From Azorinus chamasolen (Eukaryota; Mollusca; Bivalvia; Cardiida; Solecurtidae): 64,000 bases of DNA. A program made the translations under genes and the position numbers. A model generated the notes under the pieces. It was not told the origin of the DNA, ran no database searches, and saw only the letters and a program-made list of their open reading frames with translations. Numbering within the stretch: position 1 is the stretch's first letter; every line of letters starts with the position of its first letter. Positions 20,530 through 31,281 of this stretch are shown in pieces. The stretch is from assembly GCA_963576725.1 (NCBI GenBank), contig OY755243.1:73802106-73866105 (forward strand), in the 5' to 3' direction.

Positions 20530-22250
20530 ACGTTTATTCGTCCTTTAAGTGCTGTATTTTATTTCATTTAGTTTTATTTTCGATTTCATTCAGCCTAACC
20601 TCTAAATGTCCTTGTTTGTAATACAATGTAGTAGATCTACTTTCATTTTGAAGTTTTTTTTATCCATTTATGTCTGGCTTAGGTCTCTAACTTACAATTA
20701 GCATTTACTGTCACATTTTTTTTTATATATCTTTTATATAAAAAAAATGGACTGCTGTTGATCAAGTATTAAAAAGACTTGCTAGTTATATTGGTCGTTT
20801 TAAGTTTGCTGTAATTGAAAACAGCACATTCAGCAATTTTAAGGTATAGCTGTGTCATGTAAGGGAAACCCTCGTGTTGCGTAAGAGGGAATTCCTACCC
20901 ATTTAATGAGGTTTCTAAGGGGTCTCCTTTAAAGTGAAATAACAGATTGTCGAATGACTGTACGCTCTGATTATTAAATATAATTTCGTATTGATTATGT
21001 GTTCATTTTTATACGTAACTAGATCCAAACATCACTAACACCACAATTTTATCTGTATTATTATTAAAAACCTATTTCATTCAGTCTGTGTAATTTCCTT
21101 TTCCGAGCCTAATCAAAGAGAGACAACTGCTACTGACTGGATTTTCCCTGTTTCGATTGGGTACAGGTGCGTGTAGGGATACGTATTTTCCAAATATGGA
21201 GTCAGACAACAACATTTACCCCATGACGAAAACACTGCGCCATTACTGAAATTGGACAGATTAAAGGTCATAGAATTTCTTCTTGATTCGGAGAAATATG
21301 AGAGACTGTTCAATTACATTAATGCGAAAGTGATCTCAAAGGATTTATCAAACAAATTAAGGACTTTCTACGAAAAACACCATTATGTGACTTGTGAAAT
21401 TCCGCCGTAAAATGACAATGGTACGTGAACGAAGTTTCGACTTTTCTTCTCCGGGCATCGTTCAAACTTTGTTTCTCTAAATCCTACATGGTAAGAAATG
21501 CTTTGTGTATGTGCTTTTCCAGAGAGTTGAATTTTTGTACATGAGCCAGATAAAGTTTTGGCAATGGAAATTTTGGGTTCTACGCCAACTTTTTGTGGTT
21601 TTCTTGCCAGGGACTAATTTTCAAAATGGCTGCCGCTTCATGTTCGAACGTGTAGTTCGTTGATTTTTCATGTGTTTTACTATTTCTTTGCCTATAACAA
21701 CCCGTTTTATGCATTTATATTTGAGGAAACTGTGTGAGAATTTGAGTTTCATGGAACCATTAATGATTTCTGCTTTCGTTGTTAGTTTTTCTGTGCAAAC
21801 TTTCGAACGATCAGACAGTCCAGGTAAGTTGCCGCTTAGAACGTGTATAAAATTAGCACCTGTCAAAACATTTCGACTCGCAAGAATTCTCGTATTGAAT
21901 ACCATTCTTGTTTTGAAAGAATTTATAACGATTTTGAAGTATTGCGATTTGAATTGATTCTACAATAATCAGATTTGCATGTACACTTGAGTCTTAGAAT
22001 AAGTTCCGAAATCTGCGGTTCACTGTTTACATTTTTTTTTTTTTAGCTCATTGATAAATGATGAAGAGAACTCACACAGGAAAACAAATGAGTGCAGCAT
22101 TTTAGATGCTAGGAATTGTAGTAACAGTGTTGTATAGGTGCATCTACATGTTGTGATGTACATTATGACAGACAATCACATCAGTGACATTTGCAGCCCT
22201 GCACATAAACAGAAGAAAGATGATGTAGTTTGATTAAATATCTCCATGAA
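20530..22250. other. Repeat-poor, CpG-richer interval
   Basis: Longest MITE-free stretch in the first 30 kb. CpG is visibly more frequent at 21100-21900. Holds the candidate exon/promoter described at 21400-21830; otherwise no recognised feature. The 94-95 aa frames have no known domain. Confidence 0.6.
21400..21830 (+). promoter_or_regulatory. Candidate NFI first exon / promoter region (weak)
   Basis: This lies in a MITE-free, CpG-richer stretch. Two possible donors follow an ATG in phase 0: aaaATGACAATG|gtacgt at 21421 and cctacATG|gtaaga at 21491. Spliced to 52181 either would give M-DEFHPF, like vertebrate NFI isoforms in which methionine directly precedes DEFHPF. Frames upstream of both are closed by stops, so such an exon would be almost all 5' UTR. 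At about 21624 there is AAAATGGCTGCCGC, resembling a YY1-type core-promoter motif. A perfect consensus donor, CAG|gtaagt, is at 21824, but its phase-0 frame has a stop and no ATG. No expression evidence is available and chance matches are quite possible. Confidence 0.17.
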
Positions 22251-22255
22251 TGATT

Positions 22256-22498
22256 CAATACCTCAATGAATATTTATGCAAGAAATAATGATGTCATACA
22301 TATTAATGAGATCAGTTGTTATAATATGACATTGACACAGGAACATTTGGCCATGGAAGAAACTGTAGACTCATATCTATATTATATCATAAGCAAACAG
22401 AGCAGACCCTGATCAGACAGGTCCTATAGGAGCTGTCTGATCTTGGTCTACTATGTTTACCAAGGCACAAAAAGCGTATTTATGGAATAAAAGGTTAA
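22256..22498 (+). mobile_element. Family A hairpin MITE
   Basis: Core CAGACAGGTCCTATAGGAGC; right end GGAATAAAAGGTTAA. Confidence 0.88.
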
Positions 22499-22709
22499 AC
22501 CCTTTACCTTATGATTATTATACAGTCATGTATATTTATTGTCTGGATTCCTTTACTATTTGCCATGATAGAAACTTTAGAATCAGTTCTACATAATTCT
22601 ATTGGCAAAAAGCAGACACTGATCAGACAGCTCCTACAGGATCTGTCCGATGTGAGTCTACTGCATACTCTTTGTAAAGACATTTCTATATTTAAAGGTA
22701 AAGGTTTAA
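22495..22709 (+). mobile_element. Family A MITE, sharing a TTAA
   Basis: Follows directly from the TTAA of the preceding copy; same orientation; core CAGACAGCTCCTACAGGATC. Confidence 0.8.
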
Positions 22710-23308
22710 TTCACTTGCATGCTGCATCAGAGACCATGGGGGCAAGACCCTGGTTTAGCCATGATTTTATTCAGTTACATGTATCCTGGAAAGGTTGGCA
22801 TGGAGCATGAATGAGATGTTTTGGTTCTTGTTAGATGCAGTATGAATGCCAGAAAACTGATCGGATACATGTTCAGGTGCTTGTTCTTGGTCAAATGTCT
22901 GTAAGTGACAGATGGTGTGGTTTTGTAGAATCTGATCTATATAATTTCATTTATAAGCAAACAGAACAGATCTACCTAGCGAGCTGTCTAATCTGAATTG
23001 GTTCTGATTTCAAGGGCGTAGGAAAGGGATATATAGCTTCAGTGTAACTAAATGCAAAGGCAGTCCACAAGAAAATTACACCTGAAAAAGGTTACACTTG
23101 AAATATATAAACCTTTTACCTTTTGAATTGTCAGCTATGAAGCAATTCTCTGAAAATTGTTTGGCACTTCTATTTTCAAAGTACTGCCAGTGCCAGCTGG
23201 TAGACTTTCTCATTTCTGATCAGACTGTTCAATGGTTTGGATCCTGATAAATGTCAAGTAACTTTGAGTCTCATCTGGATCCAAGAATTCTACAGAAGTT
23301 GTTGCAAA
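22710..23308. other. Intron-like interval with A fragment and H repeat
   Basis: An A fragment (AAGCAAACAGAACAGATC, 22957-22995, with GAGCTGTCTAATCTG) and a degenerate H repeat at 23234-23290 (TTTGGATCCTGATAAATGTC / GAGTCTCATCTGGATCC). Nothing else recognised. Confidence 0.5.
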
Positions 23309-23441
23309 TTAACCCTTAACTCCACATGAATATTCATGTAAGAAATAACTGAAATATTAAAAGCAAATAGAGCAGACTGTCTGATCTGGATACATGTACT
23401 GTTTGCAAAGGCATACAAAGGTGACAGGAGTAAAAAGTTAA
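23309..23441 (+). mobile_element. Family A MITE, large internal deletion
   Basis: TTAACCCTTAACTCCACATG to GGAGTAAAAAGTTAA in only 133 bp; the left arm and tip are gone (AGCAGACTGTCTGATCTGG). Confidence 0.85.
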
Positions 23442-23917
23442 ACTCTTAATGTACACTGTTTAGAATAATGTATGTAAGAAATAATGACATTGCAATTATT
23501 TATTAGCTGAATTTGAATCATGGTAACATACCTTTGCAGCAATTATGGGATCAGATATATTATTTTCCCATTAGCAAACAGCACTCTGATAAAATGGCTC
23601 CTACAGGATCTGTCTGATTTGGGTCTACTTTGTTTGCAAAGTGTGAAAAGTGTTTTTATGACAGACCGTTTTCTGGCTTCTACACAGGTCCATTTAAAGT
23701 ACCTATGATTCCCAATGCACATTTGGTAACATTTTTCCTAATTTTTGAAAAACAAAATCCCTGTAAACACCAACATTTGACTAAAATGCTAAAAATATGC
23801 AAAATAACTATAGAATTGGACCAAAAATGCTTTCCAACTCATCAAGTTTTACACCTTGAAAAATTCCCATTTTTCCTCAGATTGCCAGAAAAATACCTGT
23901 ATGAGGGAAAGGGTTAA
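23438..23917 (+). mobile_element. Family A MITE interrupted by unrelated sequence
   Basis: Shares TTAA 23438 with the previous copy; core AAATGGCTCCTACAGGATCT. The right end is split by about 230 bp (23662-23892) before CTGTATGAGGGAAAGGGTTA. Confidence 0.7.
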
Positions 23918-24165
23918 CCCTTTCTATCATATAAATGTATTTTGCACATTTGCAAACAGAGTAGACCCAGATCATATATGTCTCCTATAGGGACTGCCTG
24001 ATCAAAGTCTGCTATTCTTGCTTTAGATATAGATCTCATTTTACAGTTCTTATTAAAGCACAAAATTCCCTTGCAAAGTTCACATTTTAAAAATGAAGCT
24101 AATAAATATTCATGTTGTCATGTCTTGTTACATAAATACTGAACAGTCAGCAGGGAAAAGGTTAA
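23914..24165 (-). mobile_element. Family A hairpin MITE
   Basis: Shares both its TTAAs with neighbours; core ATGTCTCCTATAGGGACTGC; ends CAGCAGGGAAAAGGTTAA. Confidence 0.88.
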
Positions 24166-24415
24166 CTCTTTCCCTCATATAAATGCCTTTAAAAAGTTTT
24201 CATGCATCTGCAAACAGAGTAGACCCAGATCAGATGGCTCCTATAGGATTCCTGCATCTGATCAAGGTCTGCTCTGTTTGCTTATGGAATAATTGGAATT
24301 TGATAGATCTGTTTCTTTAGTTAAATTTCTAAAATGGCTACAATGTTACACCTTCCATACTGCATTATAACTATTTTTGAAATTTGAAATAAAAACAGAA
24401 CAGGGAAAGGATTAA
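24162..24415 (-). mobile_element. Family B hairpin MITE
   Basis: Starts in the shared TTAA; core CAGATGGCTCCTATAGGATT; ends AACAGGGAAAGGATTAA. Confidence 0.9.
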
Positions 24416-24845
24416 ACAATGAACATGATTTACAGTACAATATCATATATCAACATGCATGGATTGTAAAATATACAGATGCCCCATACCATCAGATTGT
24501 ATGGTTGCCATATAATATTGCAGTGAATTCTTTAATCTGGTTTTATCCATTATTATGATGTGCATGCAGAATAGCCCAGTTTATAATCAAATGTTTGAGC
24601 AGATTCTCTTATCTGATCAATAGATTTGAAGTTAAAATTGTAATCACAACTGAGCTGGCCTAGTTCAAATTCTGTTGTGGAGGACACAGACAAGCAGCAT
24701 ATATATTCACAATTGTATCTAATGTAAGTTATGACTTGACCCCTTCCCACATATTATCCCTAAAACAGAGTAGACCCAGATGGCTCTTGTAGGTATGTTT
24801 AGAACTACACTTTCTGCAATGCCCTTGAGCAATTCTGTGTACATG

Positions 24846-25040
24846 TTACCTCATAGGCTATTTTTAGATCCAACACCTTGAATAAATCTACCAAAAATGA
24901 GCATTCACTAGAGAAAAGGAAATATTTAGTATTTTGTAGCTTGAAACCATTGTGATAAATAGAGCATTTGCTCCTATAAGAGCAAATGCTCTATTTATCA
25001 CAATGGTTTCAACAGGCGTCAATATGAGGGAATAGGTAAC
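24846..25040 (-). mobile_element. Family C hairpin MITE
   Basis: Left ACCTCATAGGCTATTTTTAG; tip TTTGCTCCTATAAGAGCAAA; right AATATGAGGGAATAGGTAA. Confidence 0.9.
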
Positions 25041-25108
25041 AATACATGTATGTAGTATTCATGATGTCATTATGTTTTATATGAATATTCAAGAGGAAAA
25101 AGGGTTAA
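25041..25108 (-). mobile_element. Family A right-end fragment
   Basis: GTATTCATGATGTCATTATG, then GAATATTC and AAAAGGGTTAA. Confidence 0.7.
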
Positions 25109-25134
25109 CTTGCCCATAGTAGTACTGGTACAAG

Positions 25135-25380
25135 AATTTAGTCTACAAGATTGACAAACAGTGCAGGCCCTGAATCTAGTGATGAGAGGACTGACATCCA
25201 AGGATCCTCTGAGCTTGGTGTACACTGTTGGTAAATGCTAGTTTACTAATTTCCTACTTTCAGTTTAACCCTTTGTCTATCAGAGACATCTTTGGATGCC
25301 TTTGCAGACAATATTGATCCAGATCGGATGCCTAGAGTAGGATCCATCTGATGAAGTTCTGATCTCTTCGCTTAAGGTTG
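25135..25380. mobile_element. Family E-like and H-like remnants
   Basis: GACAAACAGTGCAGGCCCTG..GATCCTCTGAGC (25155-25240) resembles the E core. TTGATCCAGATCGGATGCC (25314-25345) with GGATCCATCTGATGAAG is a weak palindrome. Confidence 0.4.
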
Positions 25381-25383
25381 CCC

Positions 25384-25895
25384 TTCACCTCATATAGAGG
25401 GATTTTCACACCTTTGCAACACAGTAGACCCAGATCAATGGCTGCTGTAGGAGCAGTTTGGTCATGGTCAGCTCAATTTGCTTATAGCATAGTATAGATC
25501 TGATTGTACAATTTCTACCTGAGCCAAAATACTTACATAAAATTTGTATGTTAACCCTTCGCTTGCTATTCGCGTCAATATACCTACCGTAAATAGTGAA
25601 GACCCAGATGAGACAGCTCCTGCAGGAGCTGTCTCATCAGGGTCTGCACTATTTACAAGTTGATTGTGCAACCAGTGCACTCCACAGCAGTGATTGCACA
25701 GCGTAATACTTGTACACAGTGAAGATATATGTAATTATACAACAGGACATGGGTAAAGAAGGAGAAATGTATTTAAAAATTCAGCAAGAGAAGGGTTAAT
25801 AATTTAATCTGCCCTGATTACAATGTATATAAATGAATCTACATGTAGTCAATATTCATTATGACATTATTTTGTACATGAATATTCAACATGTA
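25384..25895 (-). mobile_element. Family A MITE containing a family D element
   Basis: Core ATCAATGGCTGCTGTAGGAG; interrupted at 25551-25799; resumes with TAATTTAATCTGCCCTG and ends near ACATGAATATTCAACATG. Confidence 0.7.
25551..25799 (+). mobile_element. Family D hairpin MITE
   Basis: TTAACCCTTCGCTTGCTATT to GCAAGAGAAGGGTTAA. Core GTGAAGACCCAGATGAGACA with tip GCTCCTGCAGGAGC. A second, longer-range pairing CAACCAGTGCACTCCACAG lies outside the core. Confidence 0.92.
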
Positions 25896-25904
25896 AACAA
25901 TTAT

Positions 25905-26428
25905 GAAATATAGTAATATAGATTTGATTCTACATTTTCTGCAATAGCTAAAGGTTCCGAGATATCATTATAAAAATTCATGTGATAGCCCCCTTACTCC
26001 ATATTAAATACACCTTTTGACAACTTTGCAAGCAGCTCCTGTAGGAATCATTATCAAAATAATTAATTCATGATGTAATTATTTTTAGCACGTCTGTTTC
26101 GAAGAAATGTCAAGCTGTTGTGATCACTGGGTCGTAGACGTCGTTGGCATTGTCGTCGTTGTCGTCGGCATGCAAACACTTTAATAAAGCTCATTGCTTG
26201 AAAAGTATAAGAGGTATCAATATGAAACTTCATAGGTTTGTAGATCTATCTCATTGAAGGGAAGGACTCCCTACATAAGAACCATAACTCTTGATTTCAA
26301 AATTTTGGAGTTATGGCCCTTTATTATTTTCAATTTTTCTTAATTTAGCTGGACAAGCACCAAATCAGACTAGCGTTGGCGCCGCAAGCGGCTCATTTTA
26401 TATGAATATTCATCAGGTAAAGGGTAAG
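25905..26428 (-). mobile_element. Family A remnant with a 0.3-kb insertion
   Basis: ATAGATTTGATTCTACATTT..GATGTAATTATTTTTA, then foreign sequence, then ATGAATATTCATCAGGTAAA. A further hairpin fragment (GCAGCTCCTGTAGGAATC) is at 26030. Confidence 0.6.
26090..26398. repeat. Bivalve-type dispersed repeat inserted in family A
   Basis: GTCGTCGTTGTCGTCGG, GCTTGAAAAGTATAAGAGG, GGAGTTATGGCCCTTTATTA and terminal GCCGCAAGCGGCTCATTTTA. No coding potential. Confidence 0.6.
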
Positions 26429-26633
26429 CAAGGTATCTAATGGGATAATGCTTTATCAGAACTTAGTTCTGGGTTTCTTCAAAACACTTTATGGCCTATA
26501 TTTCTGAACTGGCAGATTTGCATCATTGAGAAAGAGACAAAGTACAGAGATTTCCTTTATCAGTTGACATTTGCACCTCTCTTGCACTTACTGCCATTAG
26601 AAGTTTAAAAAATTTGCCCTAGTACATGTACAG

Positions 26634-26752
26634 AGGTCCAGATAAGGTTTGTAATTTAAATGATTTTCAGGAATAACTTCTTTATTTCTCCACCAAAGCG
26701 TATGTTATGACCACTCTTTAGAATCGTCTCAAACTCGTCTCGGTACTTTAAT
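26634..26752 (+). mobile_element. Family G left half
   Basis: AGAGGTCCAGATAAGGTTTG, CTTTATTTCTCCACCAAAG, CACTCTTTAGAATCGTCTCA; the right arm is lost. Confidence 0.75.
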
Positions 26753-26764
26753 TTCAATACTTAA

Positions 26765-26901
26765 ATAGCCCTTTCCTCCATGAATATTCATGTAAAAAAT
26801 AATGATGTTATGAATATTAATCACATTAGTTTATGTAATGGTCTTACTCTACTCTAGATCTGTGAAGGTGCCAAATTCATCTATATTGGGGAAGGGGTTA
26901 A
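26765..26901 (+). mobile_element. Family A MITE, internal deletion
   Basis: CCCTTTCCTCCATGAATATT to TGGGGAAGGGGTTAA in 137 bp; no hairpin. Confidence 0.75.
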
Positions 26902-27310
26902 GCTGGGACTTAGCAATATTGATAGGAATTCATTATATGACAACCATATGATATTATTACGAGATCTCTAAGATAATAATTTGTCCACATGAGACTCAGA
27001 GGTATAGTAAATGTTGTAAATTGGTCTACAAGCGGACATGAGTATCTAAGATATAACACAGGTGGCAGTGTAAAAACTCTTCATACCAATTTTAATAGAT
27101 TATTTCATCCATAATACTGTTGAGCCAGCTCCATCCATAAAGCTAGACAAAGCCTTTAGGAAATTGAAACAAGGTAACAACAACAGCAAAAACATGACAG
27201 TGTTAAAAGAAGAGGATGAGTTGATCTCTTGTCTATTGGAAAGGCTGTACGGGGCTGGCAACACGGGGCTTTAGATGATTAAGAGTATCTATTTCTAACA
27301 CTTCACAATG
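26902..27310. other. Intron-like sequence, nothing recognised
   Basis: AT-rich, no repeat family or coding signal seen. Confidence 0.55.
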
Positions 27311-27312
27311 TT

Positions 27313-27370
27313 CAGTATATTCCTTATTTTTCCAACAAATGCTTAATTGTGACCACTCATTAGAATTTTC
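27313..27370 (+). mobile_element. Family G fragment cut by family A
   Basis: CCTTATTTTTCCAACAAATG and TGTGACCACTCATTAGAATT, ending at the TTAA of the next element. Confidence 0.55.
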
Positions 27371-27637
27371 TTAACCCTCTTTACTTCATAAATATGCCTT
27401 TCTATGCCTTTGCAAACAGAGTAGACCCAGGTCAGACAGCTCCTAATTAGGAGCTGTTTGATCAGGGTCTGCTCTGTTTGCTTGTGATATAATATAGATA
27501 TGATTCTACAGTTTCTGCTATATATGGCCAAAATTGCCTGTTTCAATTAATGTGCTGTTATAACAAATTACTGTTTTAATAATAATGTTCATGACGTCAT
27601 TATTTTTAACATGAATATTTATGGAGGTAAGGGTTAA
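27371..27637 (-). mobile_element. Family A hairpin MITE
   Basis: TTAA at both ends; core CAGACAGCTCCTAATTAGGA with arms GTAGACCCAGGT and TCAGGGTCTGCTC. Confidence 0.93.
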
Positions 27638-27677
27638 GGACATGGTTCATGTACTGTATTATCTCTAACAAGTACCC

Positions 27678-27884
27678 ACAGAGTCATTTGATCAGGGTCT
27701 GCTCAGTTTGTTTAAGAAATTATAATAGGTGTGGCTCTAGTTTGAACTGTTTCTATCTATACCAAATAATTCTTTGTACATAATTAATTTTGCCATTATA
27801 GAAAATCAGCTAATAAATATTCATGATGTCATTATTTTTAGATATCATTATTTTTACATGAATATTCAACAGGGAGATGGTTAC
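27678..27884 (-). mobile_element. Family A right half with small duplication
   Basis: Begins at AGTCATTTGATCAGGGTCTG; ATCATTATTTTTA is duplicated near the end (27829-27856). Confidence 0.75.
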
Positions 27885-27947
27885 GGTAAATCAACTTTGA
27901 AAACTGACAATTTGCTATCGACAAAATGTCGCTTAGCAGGCTAAAGG

Positions 27948-28080
27948 TTAACCTCTTACTTTTAAAGCCTTTGCAATCAAGAGTAACCCAGATCGGAATA
28001 GCTCCTAAAGGAGCCGTCTTGATCAGGGTCTGCTCGATTTGCTTATGCCACTTGATATAGATCCGAAATGCTTGAATGGA
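27948..28080 (-). mobile_element. Family A left half cut by an F2 element
   Basis: TTAACCTCTTACTTTTAAAG, core GGAATAGCTCCTAAAGGAGC; ends where F2 begins (28085). Confidence 0.75.
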
Positions 28081-28084
28081 TGTA

Positions 28085-28218
28085 AAGTAAAACCCCGCTA
28101 ATGCGACCACCTAAAATAGGTATAATTCTGGGTGTTAGATGCAGGTGATAGCTTAATGCAGGACAAAAGTAATGTAGAAAGCTTCTAAAGGAGACTCGCA
28201 TTAGAGGGTTATACTGTA
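28085..28218. mobile_element. Family F2 MITE, right arm deleted
   Basis: GTAAAACCCCGCTAATGCGA to TTAGAGGGTTATACTGTA; left arm through GAAAGCTTCTAAAGGAG then jumps to the right terminus. Confidence 0.8.
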
Positions 28219-28355
28219 CAATCATGTATTATGGTCTGGCATGAGGTGTCTGTAGGTTCTTCTGTATCCATTTGCCGTTAGTTCTATTTATTTACGGACT
28301 CTTTGATTAACATCGTTACTCTCTTTAATCTACCAAGAGAGTAAATTGGTTTGTG

Positions 28356-28572
28356 TTAACCATTTCCTTCATATATATAAACTTGCAAACAGAGTAAACC
28401 CAGATCAGATTACTCCTGTAGGAGCCATCTAATCAAGGTCTGCCCTGTTTGCTTGTGATAAAATAAAGATATCATTTAATAATAATTTCTGCCATAGCCA
28501 AAATTTCCTGTGTCCATGACTTTGTGCTATTGTAACATTTAATCTAATTAATATTCATGATGTCATTATTAT
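28356..28572 (-). mobile_element. Family A MITE, right terminus missing
   Basis: TTAACCATTTCCTTCATATA; core CAGATTACTCCTGTAGGAGC; stops after CATGATGTCATTATT. Confidence 0.82.
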
Positions 28573-28685
28573 TGTCCTGAGGAGCTGTCTGTTTAAGATC
28601 TGCCCTATTTCGTTTATGATAAATATAGATCTGCTTCTGCAATTTCTGCGATGGTCAAAAATTTCCTTGTTCATATTGCATTTTA
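28573..28685 (-). mobile_element. Second family A fragment joined to the first
   Basis: Starts in the right arm (CTGAGGAGCTGTCTG) and runs to CCTTGTTCATATTGC before the family C copy. Confidence 0.7.
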
Positions 28686-28911
28686 ACCCATTCCCACTTA
28701 GGCTATTTTTAGACCTAACCTCTTTGATTAAATCTACCAAAAAGGAGCATTAACTACTAAAAAGGAAAATTTTAGAATCGTGTAGTGTTGAAACCATTGT
28801 GATAAATAGAGCATTTGCTCCTATGGAGCAAATGCTCTATTTGTCACAATGGTTTCACAAAGTGACTTTTACAGAGGCGTCAAAAGGCGTCTTTATACGA
28901 GAATGGGTTAA
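28683..28911 (-). mobile_element. Family C hairpin MITE, full length
   Basis: TTAACCCATTCCCACTTAGG to TACGAGAATGGGTTAA; tip TTTGCTCCTATGGAGCAAAT. Confidence 0.93.
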
Positions 28912-28932
28912 AAACTTAGGGAAACCAGGATG

Positions 28933-29187
28933 CTTAACCCTTACCCTTATATAAATGTATTTTCATGCACTTGCATGCGCAAACAGTAGACCCAGATCAG
29001 ACGGCTCCTAGAGGAACAGTCTGATCAGGGTCTGCTCTGTTTGCTAATATAATTTGATAGATCTGTTTCTGTACTGTCTAAAATGTCTACAATATTCCAC
29101 CTTCCATATTTCATTATAACTATTTTGTCCATGAATATTCATTAGGTAATGGAATTTGGAATAAATATAGAACAGGGAAAGGGTTAA
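28933..29187 (-). mobile_element. Family B hairpin MITE, full length
   Basis: TTAACCCTTACCCTTATATA to ACAGGGAAAGGGTTAA; core CAGACGGCTCCTAGAGGAAC. Confidence 0.93.
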
Positions 29188-29189
29188 TG

Positions 29190-29285
29190 ATCTGTTAAAA
29201 TCCTTATTTCTCCGCCAAAGCCTATCTTGCTACTAATTAGTAACGCCATTCAGAAGCGATTCTAAGAAGTAGCAGTAAGAAAGTA
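29190..29285 (+). mobile_element. Family G remnant
   Basis: CTTATTTCTCCGCCAAAGCC and AGAAGCGATTCTAAGAAG only. Confidence 0.5.
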
Positions 29286-29427
29286 TTTAGCAGATAAATA
29301 TCATTTGTTTTTAGATTCCCTAAATACTCGGCCTCTTATCTACAAGTCAGTAATCAATATGCTTCATGTCATTATGGTATTTCTTACATGACTTTTCATT
29401 AACGCTAAAGGCTATACTTTTACTCCA

Positions 29428-29839
29428 TAAATATGCCTATCTGCGCCACTAAGTTGCAAACAGGATAGACCAAGATCAGATGGCTCCTAGCAGCCAGCTG
29501 TCTATTGAGGGTCTGCTCTGTTTGCTACATAAATGGATACGATATTCTACAGTTTTTATCATGGCCAAAATGTCCCTGTGCTGTTGTAACAATTTATCTG
29601 ATTAATTAACCCTTTTCTCCATAAATACGCCTTCCTAAGGAGCAAAATTAATGCTCTATTTGTCACAATGGTTTCAGAACTACAAAATTCTAAAAAAAAT
29701 CCTTTTCTGTAGTTGATGCTGACCTTTTCGGTTAATTTATCAAAGAGGTTGGGTCTATAACTAGCCTATGGAGGAAAGGGTTAATATTGATGATCATTGA
29801 TGTGATTCTTACATGGATATTCGTGGAATAAAGGGTTAA
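29428..29839 (-). mobile_element. Family A MITE containing a family C copy
   Basis: TTTTACTCCATAAATATGCC, core CAGATGGCTCCTAGCAGCCA; interrupted at the TTAA in CTGATTAATTAA; resumes TATTGATGATCATTGATG and ends GGAATAAAGGGTTAA. Confidence 0.88.
29606..29784 (+). mobile_element. Family C MITE nested in A, left arm deleted
   Basis: TTAACCCTTTTCTCCATAAA then directly AGGAGCAAAATTAATGCTC; right end GGAGGAAAGGGTTAA. Confidence 0.88.
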
Positions 29840-29989
29840 GAAAAAGGTTTGATTATATAACGTGTGAAACAAGTGAACTTGATCACAATTTTATCACAGC
29901 ATAAGTCACAATTAAGCCCCTAGATTGTTCCTACATCTGAGATCGTCAACGAAAATATTAGAATATCATTTGTAAACATGGACAAGATA

Positions 29990-30102
29990 GTTAACTCTTT
30001 GCATGCTGGTGGCAAATTGGTGATTTCCTATTCAAACAGTTTTGATCCAGATGACGATGCGGAGTAATCGAGGTCTCATTGGATTCCAAATTGTTCGATA
30101 CT
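29990..30102. repeat. Family H element with TTAA-type left end
   Basis: TTAACTCTTTGCATGCTGGT leads into CAAACAGTTTTGATCCAGAT..GAGTAATCGAGGTCTCATTG and TCCAAATTGTT. Suggests that H is the core of another TTAA family. Confidence 0.6.
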
Positions 30103-30372
30103 TTAACCCTTTCCTTTATATACACACCCTCTTCATGCATTTGCAAACAGAGTAGATGCAGATCAGATGGAGTATATAGGAGTAGTCTTATCATTGTCTG
30201 CTGTGTTTTGCCTATGACAGGATATATACAATGTAGATCTGATTCTACAGTTCTGGTCAAAGCAAACACATCCCTTGAAAAGTTAACATTATAAAATTTC
30301 AGCTAATAAATATTCATGATGTCATTATTTCTTACATAAAATTTATTTAATATTGAACAGGGAAAGGGTAAA
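30103..30372 (-). mobile_element. Family A hairpin MITE, diverged tip
   Basis: TTAACCCTTTCCTTTATATA; core CAGATGGAGTATATAGGAGT; ends GAACAGGGAAAGGGTAAA. Confidence 0.85.
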
Positions 30373-31280
30373 GGAAATCCTGCAAAATTTGCTTGGCCAG
30401 CAAAATGATGTTTGTTCCAGATATATTACGAAGAACTTTGTGCATTTATAGCCCCCCTCTAAGGACAAATTTCATCTTTTTAACCTGCTTAGATTATTTG
30501 CTTAGCGACTTGGTCATACAGTTTGGATTTAGACCTGACGAATCTCCTTCCAATCTTTACCAATGGTGAATGCTGCAGCAGAGTATTTAGATATTGATGT
30601 AATGTTTGTAGCAGATCTACAAATTTAAATGGAATCAGACAATAGAATTTCAAAGTAAACTGCTAGCTTGGCGAGATCAGGGTTAAGAGATTTCAAGTAA
30701 TTTAACAAGGTTTATTTGCGGTTCAGTAGACATTATATTTATCCCCTGACTTAGCCTCCGCAGATCAAGTGTAATAACATATTGAATGGAAATACAGAAG
30801 AACAATATAATAAAGGATTACTGTGTGATTGCCCTACTCTATTCATATTCTATTACTGCTTTTATTTATGTGCTTTACAGAACCAAAACTGTGGTCTGCC
30901 TCAAGATTTTCTCCTGCAAGATTGTAAAATTAACAATTTAGTTATATGATATCATTATCAGAAAGTATGATCAAGGATTTAAGTCAGGTGAATCTAGATC
31001 AGACTTAGGGCTATCAAATGACTAGTTCATGTATTGAAGCCATTTAAATTGTGTGGGTCAGTTCACTAATTCCTTGCATACTAGCATAGTCCTATGCAAA
31101 TTTTTAGTCTAGTTAAATACTGTAGTGAGTTTTTCTTGCATTACTATCTGCTGTACAGCCAGAGTATGAAGCAGTGTAGATCCTGAAGACATGCTCAGTT
31201 ACCCAGTCATATATCTGGGTCCAAACCGTTTGCTAGGTGATCTTGAACTCACTTGTAGCATGCAAAAAGTTAAAGCTAGT
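30373..31280. other. Repeat-poor intron-like sequence
   Basis: No MITE of the main families. A weak H-like palindrome near 31180-31230 (GTAGATCCTGAAGACATGC / TATCTGGGTCCAAACCG). No coding signal. Confidence 0.55.
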
Positions 31281-31281
31281 T

